Of a stretch of 64,000 nt of DNA, positions 29,013 through 38,052 are shown piece by piece. The notes beneath the pieces are model-generated. The model saw only the letters and a list, made by a program, of their open reading frames with translations, was not told where the DNA came from and ran no database searches. A program made the position numbers and the translations under genes. The stretch comes from Agrobacterium rosae (GTDB taxonomy: Bacteria > Pseudomonadota > Alphaproteobacteria > Rhizobiales > Rhizobiaceae): contig NZ_NXEJ01000002.1 in assembly GCF_002915175.1 (NCBI RefSeq), forward strand, positions 454,858 through 518,857, in the 5' to 3' direction. How positions within the stretch are numbered: the first letter of the stretch is position 1; every line of letters starts with the position of its first letter.

Positions 29013-29754
29013 CAGCGGGACGTTTGTCTTTCACGGTATTTCCGCCGATGGGCAGAACTAGTCGCTCCAGCGCAGAAGCTGGCACGCCTTCGCGCTCGAG
29101 CCAGTGCGCGAAGGTGGCGCGTTTGGTTTTGGAGCCGATCATGCCGACATAGGCCAAGTCGTCGCGGACAAGCGCTTCCTTGGCAATCAGGAAATCCAGC
29201 GCGTGATCGTGGGTGACGATGATCACCGTTCCGCCAGTGGGAACGGCTTTCACCATCGCTTCCGGCATGGCGGTGAGGTGTGATGAAACGGATTCAGGTA
29301 GCCCCGCGAGTTCCTCACGCCGTGTCTCGATGACAGTGATGGAGAGGGGTAGGAGGGCCAGTGCTTGTGCCAAGGCCTTCCCCACGTGGCCCGCGCCGAA
29401 GATGAAGACGGCAGGTTGGGACTGGTGCTCTTGCGCCAGCCGCTGTTTTAGTCTTTCGGCAATTGCGGGCGTGACCCTGGTGAATGTCAACAACGTGCGC
29501 CCACCGCAGCATTGGCCGATTTCCGGGCCGAGCGGAATGTCCATGGTGTCGATGGACGTCTTGCCCGCCAGCATGGCGCGGGCGTGGTCGATGGCCATAT
29601 ATTCGAACTGCCCACCGCCGATGGTTTGCCAGATGCCGGTGGATGAAACGAGCATGAAGGTTCCTGCTTCACGGGGCGCGGAGCCTTTGAGGGAGGTGAT
29701 TTCGACGAGGATGGTGGAGGCTTGTAGGAAGGTGGTGAGGGAGATGTCAGGCAT
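28903..29754 (-). CDS. xdhC: Xanthine dehydrogenase maturation factor XdhC
   Basis: A 283-residue XdhC protein. It binds the molybdenum cofactor, helps its sulfuration and inserts it into XdhB. Visible features: TSLKGSAPREAGTFMLV and IGGGQFEYMAIDHAR at the N-terminal end, a Rossmann-type VFIFGAGHVGKALAQALALL, and TKRATFAHWLEREG and NTVKDKRPAVIATLVAAEVL near the end. The start at 29754 (MPDISLTTFLQ) is preferred over an in-frame ATG 18 bases upstream. Its 3' end overlaps the plus-strand DUF1127-like gene. A palindromic repeat pair separates it from xdhB. Confidence 0.92.
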   Translation of the reverse strand: MPDISLTTFLQASTILVEITSLKGSAPREAGTFMLVSSTGIWQTIGGGQFEYMAIDHARAMLAGKTSIDTMDIPLGPEIGQCCGGRTLLTFTRVTPAIAERLKQRLAQEHQSQPAVFIFGAGHVGKALAQALALLPLSITVIETRREELAGLPESVSSHLTAMPEAMVKAVPTGGTVIIVTHDHALDFLIAKEALVRDDLAYVGMIGSKTKRATFAHWLEREGVPASALERLVLPIGGNTVKDKRPAVIATLVAAEVLHAIHRFGAPAPHRSDRDHPAGQDHA

Positions 29755-29762
29755 TGTGGCTG

Positions 29763-29926
29763 GCCCCCTCATCTGGCGCTACGCGCCACCTTCTCCCCGG
29801 CGGGGAGAAGAAATATGCCGCACCCTTTTCATCATAAGAAACGTTGAAAGTTGAGGTGCCGTGGTTGCCACGGGTTTCTTCTCCCCATCGGGGAGAAGGT
29901 GGCCCGGAGGGTCGGATGAGGGGGGC
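29763..29926. repeat. Inverted pair of rhizobial intergenic palindromic repeats
   Basis: Two near-identical copies of an element about 51 bases long (29763-29813 and 29875-29926) face each other between xdhB and xdhC. Each contains its own inner palindrome (CTTCTCCCC...GGGGAGAAG) and a GGCCCC-CTCAT end. Together they can form a long hairpin with a loop of about 60 bases. The sequence type is common between genes in rhizobial genomes. It lies within the presumed xdhABC transcript. Confidence 0.85.
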
Positions 29927-29945
29927 TTCTGCCACGGCTCTCACC

Positions 29946-32285
29946 TCACACCTTCCTCAACCGCTCCACCGCCATCAATACCCGTTCCGGCGTCGCTGGC
30001 GCGTCGAGCCTTGGACAGACCTTGTAGTCAGCAACACTCGCAACCGCCATCGACAGCGCCTCCAACACCGAGTTCGCCAGCATGAAGGGCGGTTCACCCA
30101 CGGCCTTGGAGCGGCCAATGGTGGGCTCGGCATTTTCTGCCCATTCCGCCAGTTTGACGTTGAAGATTTTCGGGCGGTCGGAGGCCAGCGGTATCTTGTA
30201 GGTGGAAGGCGCGTGGGTGCGCAATCGCCCCTTGGCATCCCACCACAATTCCTCTGTCGTCAGCCAGCCCATGCCCTGCACAAAAGCGCCTTCGACCTGG
30301 CCGATATCGATGGCCGGGTTCAGCGATTTGCCGACATCGTGGAGAATATCGGTGCGCTCCATCATATATTCGCCGGTCAGCGTATCGATGGAGACTTCGG
30401 AAACAGATGCGCCATAAGCGAAATAATAAAAGGGCGTGCCTTTGCCTGCGGCCCGGTCCCAGTGGATTTTCGGTGTCTTGTAAAAGCCTGCGGCAGACAA
30501 CTGGACGCGGGCGAAATAGGCCTGTTTGATGAAGTCGTTGAACGCGATTTCTTCCGTTCCCACACGAATGCGGTTCGGCAGGAACGTGACCTCGTCCTCG
30601 CCCACATTCCATTTTTCCATGGCGAATTTGACCAGCCGCTCTTTGATTTGGCGGGCCGCATCATAGGCCGCCATACCGTTCAGGTCGGTGCCGGAAGAGG
30701 CGGCGGTGGCGGATGTGTTCGGCACCTTGCCTGTCGTGGTCGCGGTGATCTTGACGCGGTCGATATCCACCTGAAACGCATCGGCGATGACCTGCGCGAC
30801 CTTGGTGTAAAGGCCCTGACCCATCTCCGTGCCGCCATGGTTCAGGTGAATGGAGCCGTCATTATAGACATGCACCAGCGCTCCTGCCTGATTGAAGGCG
30901 GTCATGGTGAAGGAGATGCCGAATTTCACCGGCGTCAGCGCAATGCCCTTGCGAATGATTGGGCTCGTTCTGTTGAAGTCGATGATCGCCTGTCGCCGCG
31001 CCTGGTAGTCGCTGGAGGTTTCCAGTTCCTCGACGATGCGGGCGATGATGTTGTCTTCGACCTCCTGATGGTAGGGCGTCAAAGTTCTGTTCGACCCCTG
31101 CTGGCCATAGAAATTCAGCTTGCGGATTTCTAGCGGATCCTTGCCCACCGCATAGGCGATTTCCTCGATGAAACGCTCAGCCCCCAGCATGCCCTGCGGG
31201 CCACCGAAACCACGAAAGGCCGTGTTGGAAACCGTGTGCGTTTTCAAGGGCTTAGATTGCAGTTTTACATGCGGATAGAAATAGCTTGAATCGGCGTGAA
31301 ACAGCGCGCGGTCGGTCACCGGGCCGGAAAGGTCGGATGAGAAACCGCAGCGGGCGGCATAGGTGGCATCTACGGCGTGGATACGGCCTTCGTCATCGAA
31401 ACCCAGTTCGTAATCGACGCGGAAGTCGTGGCGCTTGCCCGTGGCCGTCATGTCCTCATCGCGGTCAGGGCGCATTTTGACGGCACGGTTCAGCCTCTTG
31501 GCGGCGATGGCGCAGAGGGCGGCAAACTGGTTGCCCTGCGTTTCCTTGCCGCCGAAACCGCCGCCCATGCGTCGGACCTGCACGATAACGGCGTTGGAGG
31601 GAATTTGCAGAATATGGCTGACGATGTGCTGAATTTCGCTGGGGTGCTGGGTTGAGCTCCACACCGTCACCTCATCATCCTCGCCTGGCACCGCCATAGC
31701 GATGTGGCCTTCCAGGTAAAAGTGCTCCTGCCCGCCGATGCGCATCGTGCCGGTCAGGCGGCGCGGGGCGACGTCCATTTCCAGCTCGGCATCACCACGT
31801 TGGAGCGTCATGCCGGGAGTAACCAGCGGCTCACCATTTTCCGTGGCGCCGTCGATATCGCTCCAATGCGGCAGATCGTTGTAGGTGACCTTCGCCTTGC
31901 GCGCTGCCTTGCGGGCAATGTCGCGGGTTTCGGCGAACACGGCAAAGATCGGCTGACCGTGAAACTGCACCAGCTTTTCCGCCAGCAGCGGCTCGTCGTG
32001 ACGACCGCCGGAGGAAACATCGTTTTCGCCGGGAACGTCTTTGCCCGTCATCACCCATAGAACTCCGGGCGTGGCTTCCACCTCGGACAAGTCCATCGAA
32101 ACGATCTCGGCATGGGCGCGATCCGCCATGCCGATGGCACCATGGATCATGCCCGCCGGTTCGGGAATATCATCGATATATTCGGCACTTCCGGTGACAT
32201 GCTTGTGCGCTGAATCATGCCGCAGAGATCCATGCATCTTGCCATCGACAACGGTTTTGGTGCGTTCGAAGGTGTTGGTGTCCAT
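29946..32285 (-). CDS. xdhB: Xanthine dehydrogenase molybdopterin-binding subunit XdhB
   Basis: A 779-residue large subunit carrying the molybdenum cofactor and the substrate site. It oxidises hypoxanthine and xanthine to urate. Family sequences include SAEYIDDIPEPAGMIHGA, EGHIAMAVPGED, RMGGGFGGKETQGNQ, AFRGFGGPQGM (with the substrate-binding Arg), GGTEMGQGLYTKVAQ and the catalytic Glu in SKAVGEPPFMLANSVLEAL. Length is normal for the split bacterial enzyme. It is encoded after xdhA, with a 30-base inverted repeat pair between them, and before xdhC. Confidence 0.95.
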   Translation of the reverse strand: MDTNTFERTKTVVDGKMHGSLRHDSAHKHVTGSAEYIDDIPEPAGMIHGAIGMADRAHAEIVSMDLSEVEATPGVLWVMTGKDVPGENDVSSGGRHDEPLLAEKLVQFHGQPIFAVFAETRDIARKAARKAKVTYNDLPHWSDIDGATENGEPLVTPGMTLQRGDAELEMDVAPRRLTGTMRIGGQEHFYLEGHIAMAVPGEDDEVTVWSSTQHPSEIQHIVSHILQIPSNAVIVQVRRMGGGFGGKETQGNQFAALCAIAAKRLNRAVKMRPDRDEDMTATGKRHDFRVDYELGFDDEGRIHAVDATYAARCGFSSDLSGPVTDRALFHADSSYFYPHVKLQSKPLKTHTVSNTAFRGFGGPQGMLGAERFIEEIAYAVGKDPLEIRKLNFYGQQGSNRTLTPYHQEVEDNIIARIVEELETSSDYQARRQAIIDFNRTSPIIRKGIALTPVKFGISFTMTAFNQAGALVHVYNDGSIHLNHGGTEMGQGLYTKVAQVIADAFQVDIDRVKITATTTGKVPNTSATAASSGTDLNGMAAYDAARQIKERLVKFAMEKWNVGEDEVTFLPNRIRVGTEEIAFNDFIKQAYFARVQLSAAGFYKTPKIHWDRAAGKGTPFYYFAYGASVSEVSIDTLTGEYMMERTDILHDVGKSLNPAIDIGQVEGAFVQGMGWLTTEELWWDAKGRLRTHAPSTYKIPLASDRPKIFNVKLAEWAENAEPTIGRSKAVGEPPFMLANSVLEALSMAVASVADYKVCPRLDAPATPERVLMAVERLRKV

Positions 32286-32330
32286 GGTTCAGGCCTCCCT
32301 TTCTGTTTGGAAGGTAGAACGAACCTCTCC

Positions 32331-32444
32331 CTCATTCCTGTGCTTGTCACAGGAATCCAGCCACGGCGCGTCTGCGCCGTGAATGACTCTTTCGCGCCCA
32401 AAGACTTGGTCGCACTGGATTCCTGTGACAAGCACAGGAATGAG
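32331..32444. repeat. Perfect 30-base inverted repeats between xdhA and xdhB
   Basis: Arms 32331-32360 and 32415-32444 are exact reverse complements over 30 bases with a 54-base loop. Each arm itself contains a smaller palindrome (TTCCTGTG...CACAGGAA). The type belongs to a family of dispersed palindromic elements in rhizobial genomes. It sits inside the xdhAB transcript. Confidence 0.88.
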
Positions 32445-32470
32445 TGAAAAGTGGGAATGTGCGCCAATCA

Positions 32471-33937
32471 TCACGCCATCTCCTCGAAGCGCTGCAACTC
32501 CTGGCGCTCGCCGGATGTTTCCAGGAAGAACCGCGTCAGCAGGTTCTTGGCCGTCAGCATCCGGTACTCCGCTGTCGCGCGCCAATCTGTCAGCGGCTGG
32601 AAATCCTTATCAATTGCATCGCGTGCTGCCTCGATGGTCTCAGAATTCCAAGGTTGGCCCATCAGCGCCTTTTCCAGCATTGCGGCCCGCTTCGGCGTTG
32701 CCGCCATGCCACCGAAGGCGATGCGGATGTCTTCAACGGCTCCAGCTTCATCCAGCTTTAAATGATAGGCGGTGCAGAGTGCGGAGATGTCCTCATCGCG
32801 ACGTTTGGAGATCTTGTAGATCGCGTATTGCGTATCGGCAGCGGGGATCGGCACGAAAATCTTCTCCACGAATTCGCCCGCGAAACGGTCCTGCTTGCCG
32901 TAGTCGATGAAGTATTTTTCGAGCGGCATGGTCCGGCTACCGGACGCGGAGCGCAGGGTCAGCGTTGCACCCAGCGCGATCAGCGCCGGTGGCGTATCGC
33001 CGATGGGCGAGCCGTTGGCGATGTTGCCGCCGATCGTGCCCATATTGCGCACCTGCTGGCCGCCGATACGGTCGATCAGGCGGGCGAAGGGTGGAATATG
33101 CTTCGCCAGGATGGTGAAGGCATGAGCGTAAGTCACGCCAGCGCCTATCGAAATTCCGTCGTTTTCAACCGAAATGGATTGCAGGTCGCTCAAGTGATTG
33201 ATGAAGATGACCGGGTTCAGCGCCCGCATCTGCTTCGTCACCCACAGGCCGACATCGGTGGAGCCGGCGACGATCGTTGCTTTCGGTTCGGCTGCGTAGA
33301 CTTGCGCGAATTCCGAGAGATTGGAGGGGATGATCGAGCGACAGTCATCCTTGCTGACGATAATCGTCTCGTTCATCTGAATGGCCCACAGACGGGACAT
33401 GATGCTGGCGCGGTCCCGCTCTATCGGGTCGAACAGCGTGCTAGGCTTGGCAGCCGTAACGCTTTCGGCGGCGCGGATGATCGGCTCGTAGCCTGTGCAG
33501 CGACAGAGATTGCCCTGCAAGGCCTTTTCGATGTCTGCGCGCGATGGCTTGTCGCTGGTCAGCCACAGGCCGTAAAGCGACATAACGAAGCCAGGCGTGC
33601 AGAAGCCGCATTGTGAGCCGTGATAATCCACCATCGCCTGCTGAACCGGATGCAGAACGCCATCCTTGCCAGCCAGATGCTCGATTGTGACGATATGGGT
33701 GCCGTGCAGTGAGCCCGTGAAGCGAATGCAGGCATTGACGGTTTCATAGCGCAGCGAACCATCCATCAGCCGCCCGACCAGTACGGTGCAGGCACCGCAG
33801 TCGCCTTCGGCACAGCCTTCCTTGGTACCGGTCAATCGTTTTTGCAGCCTCAGATAATCGAGCAATGTCTCCGTCGGACCAAAATCCTTCAGAGAAACCG
33901 TCTCGTTGTTGAGGATGAAGCTGATTGCGTCTTTCAT
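32471..33937 (-). CDS. xdhA: Xanthine dehydrogenase small subunit XdhA (2Fe-2S and FAD)
   Basis: A 488-residue subunit with two [2Fe-2S] clusters and FAD. Residues about 1-165 hold the cluster ligands: CAEGDCGACTVLVG, then CGFCTPGF and NLCRCTGYEPII. The rest is the FAD domain with IVAGSTDVGLWVTKQMR and GGNIANGSPIGDTPPAL. It takes electrons from XdhB and reduces NAD. It is the first gene of the minus-strand purine cluster xdhA-xdhB-xdhC-LysR-puuD-guaD, 24 bases beyond bdhA, whose transcript could run into it. Confidence 0.95.
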   Translation of the reverse strand: MKDAISFILNNETVSLKDFGPTETLLDYLRLQKRLTGTKEGCAEGDCGACTVLVGRLMDGSLRYETVNACIRFTGSLHGTHIVTIEHLAGKDGVLHPVQQAMVDYHGSQCGFCTPGFVMSLYGLWLTSDKPSRADIEKALQGNLCRCTGYEPIIRAAESVTAAKPSTLFDPIERDRASIMSRLWAIQMNETIIVSKDDCRSIIPSNLSEFAQVYAAEPKATIVAGSTDVGLWVTKQMRALNPVIFINHLSDLQSISVENDGISIGAGVTYAHAFTILAKHIPPFARLIDRIGGQQVRNMGTIGGNIANGSPIGDTPPALIALGATLTLRSASGSRTMPLEKYFIDYGKQDRFAGEFVEKIFVPIPAADTQYAIYKISKRRDEDISALCTAYHLKLDEAGAVEDIRIAFGGMAATPKRAAMLEKALMGQPWNSETIEAARDAIDKDFQPLTDWRATAEYRMLTAKNLLTRFFLETSGERQELQRFEEMA

Positions 33938-33961
33938 GCCGTGCCTTCGTATGCGTTTTGA

Positions 33962-34738
33962 TTATTGGGCGGTCCAGCCGCCATCTATGGAAATATGTGT
34001 GCCGGTGATCTGCTTTGCTGCATCGCTGGCCAAGAAGATCGCTGTTGCCGCGATATCCTCGACCTTTACGAATTCCTTTGTCGCCTGCAGCCGCAGGAGA
34101 ACATCGTTCTTCACCTCGTCCTCGCTGATGCCGCGTGACTTGGCCGTATCGGGTATCTGCTTTTCCACCAGAGCGGTCAGCACATAGCCGGGGCAGATGG
34201 CGTTGACGGTAATACCGGTCTCTGCCAGCTCCAGTGCTGCGGATTTCGTCAGCCCGATGATACCATGTTTTGCCGCGACATAGGCAGATTTATAGGGCGA
34301 GGCGACAAGACCGTGGGCTGAGGCGATATTGATGATGCGGCCTTTTCCCGCCTCTTTCATCAGTGGAATGACTGCCCGCATGGTATGAAAAGAACTGGTC
34401 AGGTTGATGGCGATGATCTGATCCCATTTTTCCGGCGGGAACTCATCAACCGGAGCCACATGCTGCACACCGGCATTGTTGACCAAAATATCCACCGCAC
34501 CCATTTTTTCGTGGGTGGTTTTGATCAGGTCCGCGATCTCATCGGGTTTGGTCATGTCGGCGGGGTGGTAGAGAACGCGCGTGCCGCTTTCCGCTTCCAT
34601 CAGAAGGCGTGTGTCTTCGATTTCGTGCTCATCGCCAAAGCCGTTCAGCATGACATTGCACCCGTCATTGGCAAAGGCTTGCGCTATTGCCAAACCTATA
34701 CCACTGGTCGAGCCAGTTACGATTACTGTCCGATGCAT
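33962..34738 (-). CDS. bdhA: 3-Hydroxybutyrate dehydrogenase (short-chain dehydrogenase)
   Basis: A 258-residue short-chain dehydrogenase. The NAD-binding GSTSGIGLAIAQAFANDG, the NNAG motif in VDILVNNAGVQHVAPV, and the Ser/Tyr/Lys active site (ASAHGLVASPYKSAYVAAKHG) are visible. The PVDEFPPEKWDQIIAINL stretch and the C-terminal ISIDGGWTAQ are typical of D-3-hydroxybutyrate dehydrogenase, which oxidises the monomer released from polyhydroxybutyrate to acetoacetate. It is divergent from glpK and immediately upstream of xdhA. Confidence 0.92.
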   Translation of the reverse strand: MHRTVIVTGSTSGIGLAIAQAFANDGCNVMLNGFGDEHEIEDTRLLMEAESGTRVLYHPADMTKPDEIADLIKTTHEKMGAVDILVNNAGVQHVAPVDEFPPEKWDQIIAINLTSSFHTMRAVIPLMKEAGKGRIINIASAHGLVASPYKSAYVAAKHGIIGLTKSAALELAETGITVNAICPGYVLTALVEKQIPDTAKSRGISEDEVKNDVLLRLQATKEFVKVEDIAATAIFLASDAAKQITGTHISIDGGWTAQ

Positions 34739-34897
34739 GCGTTCCCCTTTTTACCCAACGTTGCAACGCTTTACATCAGGTTATGCTTAAACCGGGGGAA
34801 CTGGCAATCTTATTTGACATGAGGGCGAACACGCGATCACTTGACATTACGGGCTGCACATATTGTTTTGCGCGACATTGAATTCCGGGAGGCATGA

Positions 34898-36391
34898 ATG
34901 GGCGGCTATATTCTCGCCATCGACCAAGGCACGACATCCACACGCGCCATTGTTTTCGATGGCTCCATGCAGGTGGCAGGCACGGGACAAAAGGAGTTCC
35001 GCCAGATTTTTCCAGACTCAGGTTGGGTGGAGCATGATCCGGAGGAAATTTGGGAAAGTGTTGTCTGGTCCATCAAACAGGCACTCGAGAAAGCCAAGCT
35101 GAAAGCCTCCGACATCGCCGCCATCGGTATTACCAACCAGCGCGAAACCACGCTGCTGTGGGAACGCGACACCGGCAAGCCACTGCACAATGCCATCGTC
35201 TGGCAGGATCGTCGCACCGCCAAGCTTTGCGAGAAGCTTAAAAAAGAAGGTCACGAAAAGGTCTTCGTCAAGAAAACCGGCCTGCTGCTCGACCCCTATT
35301 TTTCCGGCACTAAGCTTTCCTGGCTGTTGTCCAAGATAAAGGGCGCGCGCAAGCGGGCTGAGAAGGGCGAGCTTTGCTTTGGCACGGTCGATACGTTCCT
35401 CATCTGGCGGCTGACCGGTGGGAAATCCTTTGTAACGGATGCCACCAACGCATCACGCACGCTGATGTTCAACATCGAGAAGAACGTGTGGGACAAGCAG
35501 CTTCTCGAAATTCTCGACGTGCCGCCATCGGTTTTGCCTGAGGTGCTGGATTGCGCCGCCGAATTCGGCGTGGCCGATGAAGAACTGTTCGGCGCGCCTA
35601 TCCCCATTCTCGGCGTCGCGGGAGACCAGCACGCTGCCGTCATCGGGCAGGCCTGTTTCGAACCCGGAATGCTGAAATCCACCTACGGCACCGGCTGCTT
35701 TGCACTTCTCAACACCGGCAAAGACATGGTTCGCTCCAAAAACCGACTGTTGACGACTATCGCCTATCGTCTTGATGGTAAGACAACCTATGCGCTGGAA
35801 GGCTCGATCTTCGTGGCCGGTGCCGCCGTTCAATGGCTGCGCGATGGGTTGAAGGTCATCGGCTCCGCTTCGGAAACCGGTGCTTTGGCCGAAAAGGCCG
35901 ACCCCGCGCAGGATGTCTATCTGGTCCCGGCCTTCGTTGGCCTTGGTGCGCCCTGGTGGGATGCAGATGCACGCGGTGCGATGTTCGGGTTGACGCGCGG
36001 CACGGGTCCCGCGGAGTTTGCGCGTGCTGCTCTCGAAGCCGTCTGCTACCAAACCGGCGATTTGCTGGATGCCATGCACAAGGACTGGAAAAACGCCAAT
36101 GGCGACACGGTTCTGCGTGTCGATGGCGGCATGGTCGCATCCGACTGGACGATGCAGCGTCTCTCCGACCTCATCGACGCACCCGTGGACCGTCCGGTTA
36201 TCCTCGAAACCACTGCACTCGGTGCGGCTTGGCTTGCGGGCAGCAAGGCGGGTGTGTGGCCGGATATGAAGGCGTTTTCGGACGCGTGGTCGCGTGACCA
36301 GCGCTTCGAGCCAAAAATGGATGACGAAACCCGTGACCGTAAGATCAAAGGCTGGCGAAATGCCGTGCAGAGGACATTGAGTAAAGTCTGA
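34898..36391 (+). CDS. glpK: Glycerol kinase
   Basis: A 497-residue FGGY-family kinase that makes glycerol 3-phosphate from glycerol and ATP. It starts [20 protein letters not shown], contains [43 protein letters not shown] and [19 protein letters not shown], and has the C-terminal [20 protein letters not shown] signature. Normal length. The ATG at 34898 follows GGGAGG 6 bases upstream. No glycerol facilitator or GlpD gene is adjacent. A hairpin follows the stop codon. Confidence 0.96.
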   Translation: MGGYILAIDQGTTSTRAIVFDGSMQVAGTGQKEFRQIFPDSGWVEHDPEEIWESVVWSIKQALEKAKLKASDIAAIGITNQRETTLLWERDTGKPLHNAIVWQDRRTAKLCEKLKKEGHEKVFVKKTGLLLDPYFSGTKLSWLLSKIKGARKRAEKGELCFGTVDTFLIWRLTGGKSFVTDATNASRTLMFNIEKNVWDKQLLEILDVPPSVLPEVLDCAAEFGVADEELFGAPIPILGVAGDQHAAVIGQACFEPGMLKSTYGTGCFALLNTGKDMVRSKNRLLTTIAYRLDGKTTYALEGSIFVAGAAVQWLRDGLKVIGSASETGALAEKADPAQDVYLVPAFVGLGAPWWDADARGAMFGLTRGTGPAEFARAALEAVCYQTGDLLDAMHKDWKNANGDTVLRVDGGMVASDWTMQRLSDLIDAPVDRPVILETTALGAAWLAGSKAGVWPDMKAFSDAWSRDQRFEPKMDDETRDRKIKGWRNAVQRTLSKV

Positions 36392-36408
36392 CGCCAGCCC
36401 GGGCCATG

Positions 36409-36435
36409 GTGATCTCGCAGGTTCTGCGAGATCAC
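36409..36435 (+). terminator. Hairpin after glpK
   Basis: A perfect 12-base inverted repeat (GTGATCTCGCAG and complement) with a 3-base loop lies 18 bases after the glpK stop. No T-run follows, so it may stop transcription poorly or protect the mRNA end. The remaining gap to 36672 is A+T-rich and holds the likely promoter of the polysaccharide locus. Confidence 0.55.
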
Positions 36436-36672
36436 GACATCACAATTGTCTATGCCTTGTCAGGCAACACCATTTCTTAATGGGTTGCGCCTTAAATTCG
36501 GCAATTGAATTAAAATTGCAGGAATGTCGGTTTGCGTTCGGGCGACGCTGCAAATTATGGGCTGGTAAACCGGGGATGTTGGGTAGATTTTCTGCGCTGG
36601 TGACGGATCATTTACGCGCAATGCAGATCAGCAGGCCGTTATTGCCGCCCTCTCTTTTTCTCGCGGTGCAAA

Positions 36673-38052
36673 ATGTCAAACGCAGCCGATAACATCTTCG
36701 GACATCGTCGAGCATTTTACAGCGGCTTGATCGGGCTCGCGGACATTGTCTTTGTCTTGTGGCAGAGACGACTGTGGGTTTTAGTCGTTACCGTGCTGTG
36801 TGCGGCACTGCCCTATGCGGGTTCGTTTTTGATCCCCAACTACTACTTCGTCTACACGCAAATTCTTCTGGATCCTGACGGGAATCGTGTTTTTACGTCC
36901 GATTTACGCAAGGTGGAGGAGCAACCGGCTGTCGATGGGTATGTGCTGAGCCAACAGGCGGTTATTGTTTCAGATCTCGTGCTGCGACGGGTGGTGGAGA
37001 GCGAGAGGCTTTATGATGATCCCGACTTTGGTGCCGCGGCACCTCACTATCCGGACCAACCGCGCAGGACGACGCTCGCCATCGAGAAACTGCGGGATGC
37101 GGTAAAACTGAAGCGCGTTGGCGACAGCTATATTATTGAAGTCAAAGTCACCGACACACAGCCTGAACGCGCCACCCGGATAACAAGCCAGATTGCCGAC
37201 AGTTACTTTCAGGTGCAGCAGAAAAGCTCCGCAGACATGTTTCGCCGGACTGGCAACAGTTTGGCGACTCAGCTGGATAATCTGAGGGTAGCAGTTGAAA
37301 ATGCCGATCGTGCAGTCAATGCGTATCGATCTGAGCACAACATCACTATTCTTAATGGCCAGTCAGATACGGCAGGTCAAATCACTGCGCTCAACAGCCA
37401 AATCTCACAATTGGCAGATCAGATATCCGAGCAGCAGACGATTGCAGCCGAGTTAAACAAGGCAAGGACTAATCTCGACTACCAACCTGCTGTGCCGGAT
37501 GCGAACCTCACGCGAGCGATTGTTCAATTGCGCGCCCGTTACAACGAAAGCAGAGAAGAGCAAAATGTGCTCGCAACCTCTGTCGGTACGCGACACCCCA
37601 GTTTTTTGAAGGCGGCAGAGCGCAGCCGGGCCATTGCGGAAATCCTGAATGGAGAGTTGCGCAACAACGCGCAGGCCGCTGCGCAGAACGTGCTGAAGCT
37701 CAAGAACCAGAACACCATTATTTCCGCCCAACTGAATCGGCTGAAAAGCGATCTGAACGAGAACAACACAACGATGGTGACGATGCGGGAGCTTGAGCGA
37801 AAGCTTGCCTCCGAGCGTGCCGTCTATGAGGAGTTCCTGTTAAGAACGCGCCAGCTTTCCGAACAGGCGGGTTTGACGCAGGAGCAACCACAGGTCATCG
37901 GCCCAGCCTCGCATCCGCTGCGGAGAGCAGGTCCACCGCGTAACATGATGGCCTTTATTGGCGGGCTGACCGGTCTGATACTGGTTATGGCCGTGGTGAT
38001 TTTAAGAGCCGATCTCCTTTCCGCAGCGGCGAGAAAGGGGATGGCAGCATGA
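36673..38052 (+). CDS. Polysaccharide co-polymerase (Wzz/GumC-like)
   Basis: A 459-residue inner-membrane chain-length/export protein. It has an N-terminal transmembrane helix (about 33-53), a long periplasmic part with coiled-coil segments (about 180-390), and a C-terminal helix (about 425-444). Before the latter is the Pro-rich stretch ASHPLRRAGPPRN, typical of polysaccharide co-polymerases. There is no tyrosine-kinase (BY-kinase) domain at the C-terminus. It probably sets polymer length for the Wzy-like product of the next gene, which overlaps by 4 bases. The polymer is not identifiable. The ribosome-binding site is weak. Confidence 0.85.
   Translation: MSNAADNIFGHRRAFYSGLIGLADIVFVLWQRRLWVLVVTVLCAALPYAGSFLIPNYYFVYTQILLDPDGNRVFTSDLRKVEEQPAVDGYVLSQQAVIVSDLVLRRVVESERLYDDPDFGAAAPHYPDQPRRTTLAIEKLRDAVKLKRVGDSYIIEVKVTDTQPERATRITSQIADSYFQVQQKSSADMFRRTGNSLATQLDNLRVAVENADRAVNAYRSEHNITILNGQSDTAGQITALNSQISQLADQISEQQTIAAELNKARTNLDYQPAVPDANLTRAIVQLRARYNESREEQNVLATSVGTRHPSFLKAAERSRAIAEILNGELRNNAQAAAQNVLKLKNQNTIISAQLNRLKSDLNENNTTMVTMRELERKLASERAVYEEFLLRTRQLSEQAGLTQEQPQVIGPASHPLRRAGPPRNMMAFIGGLTGLILVMAVVILRADLLSAAARKGMAA

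Noticed and set aside
29844-31133. Plus-strand frame (429 codons) opposite xdhB
   Set aside because: Antisense to a complete xdhB; includes part of the palindromic repeat.
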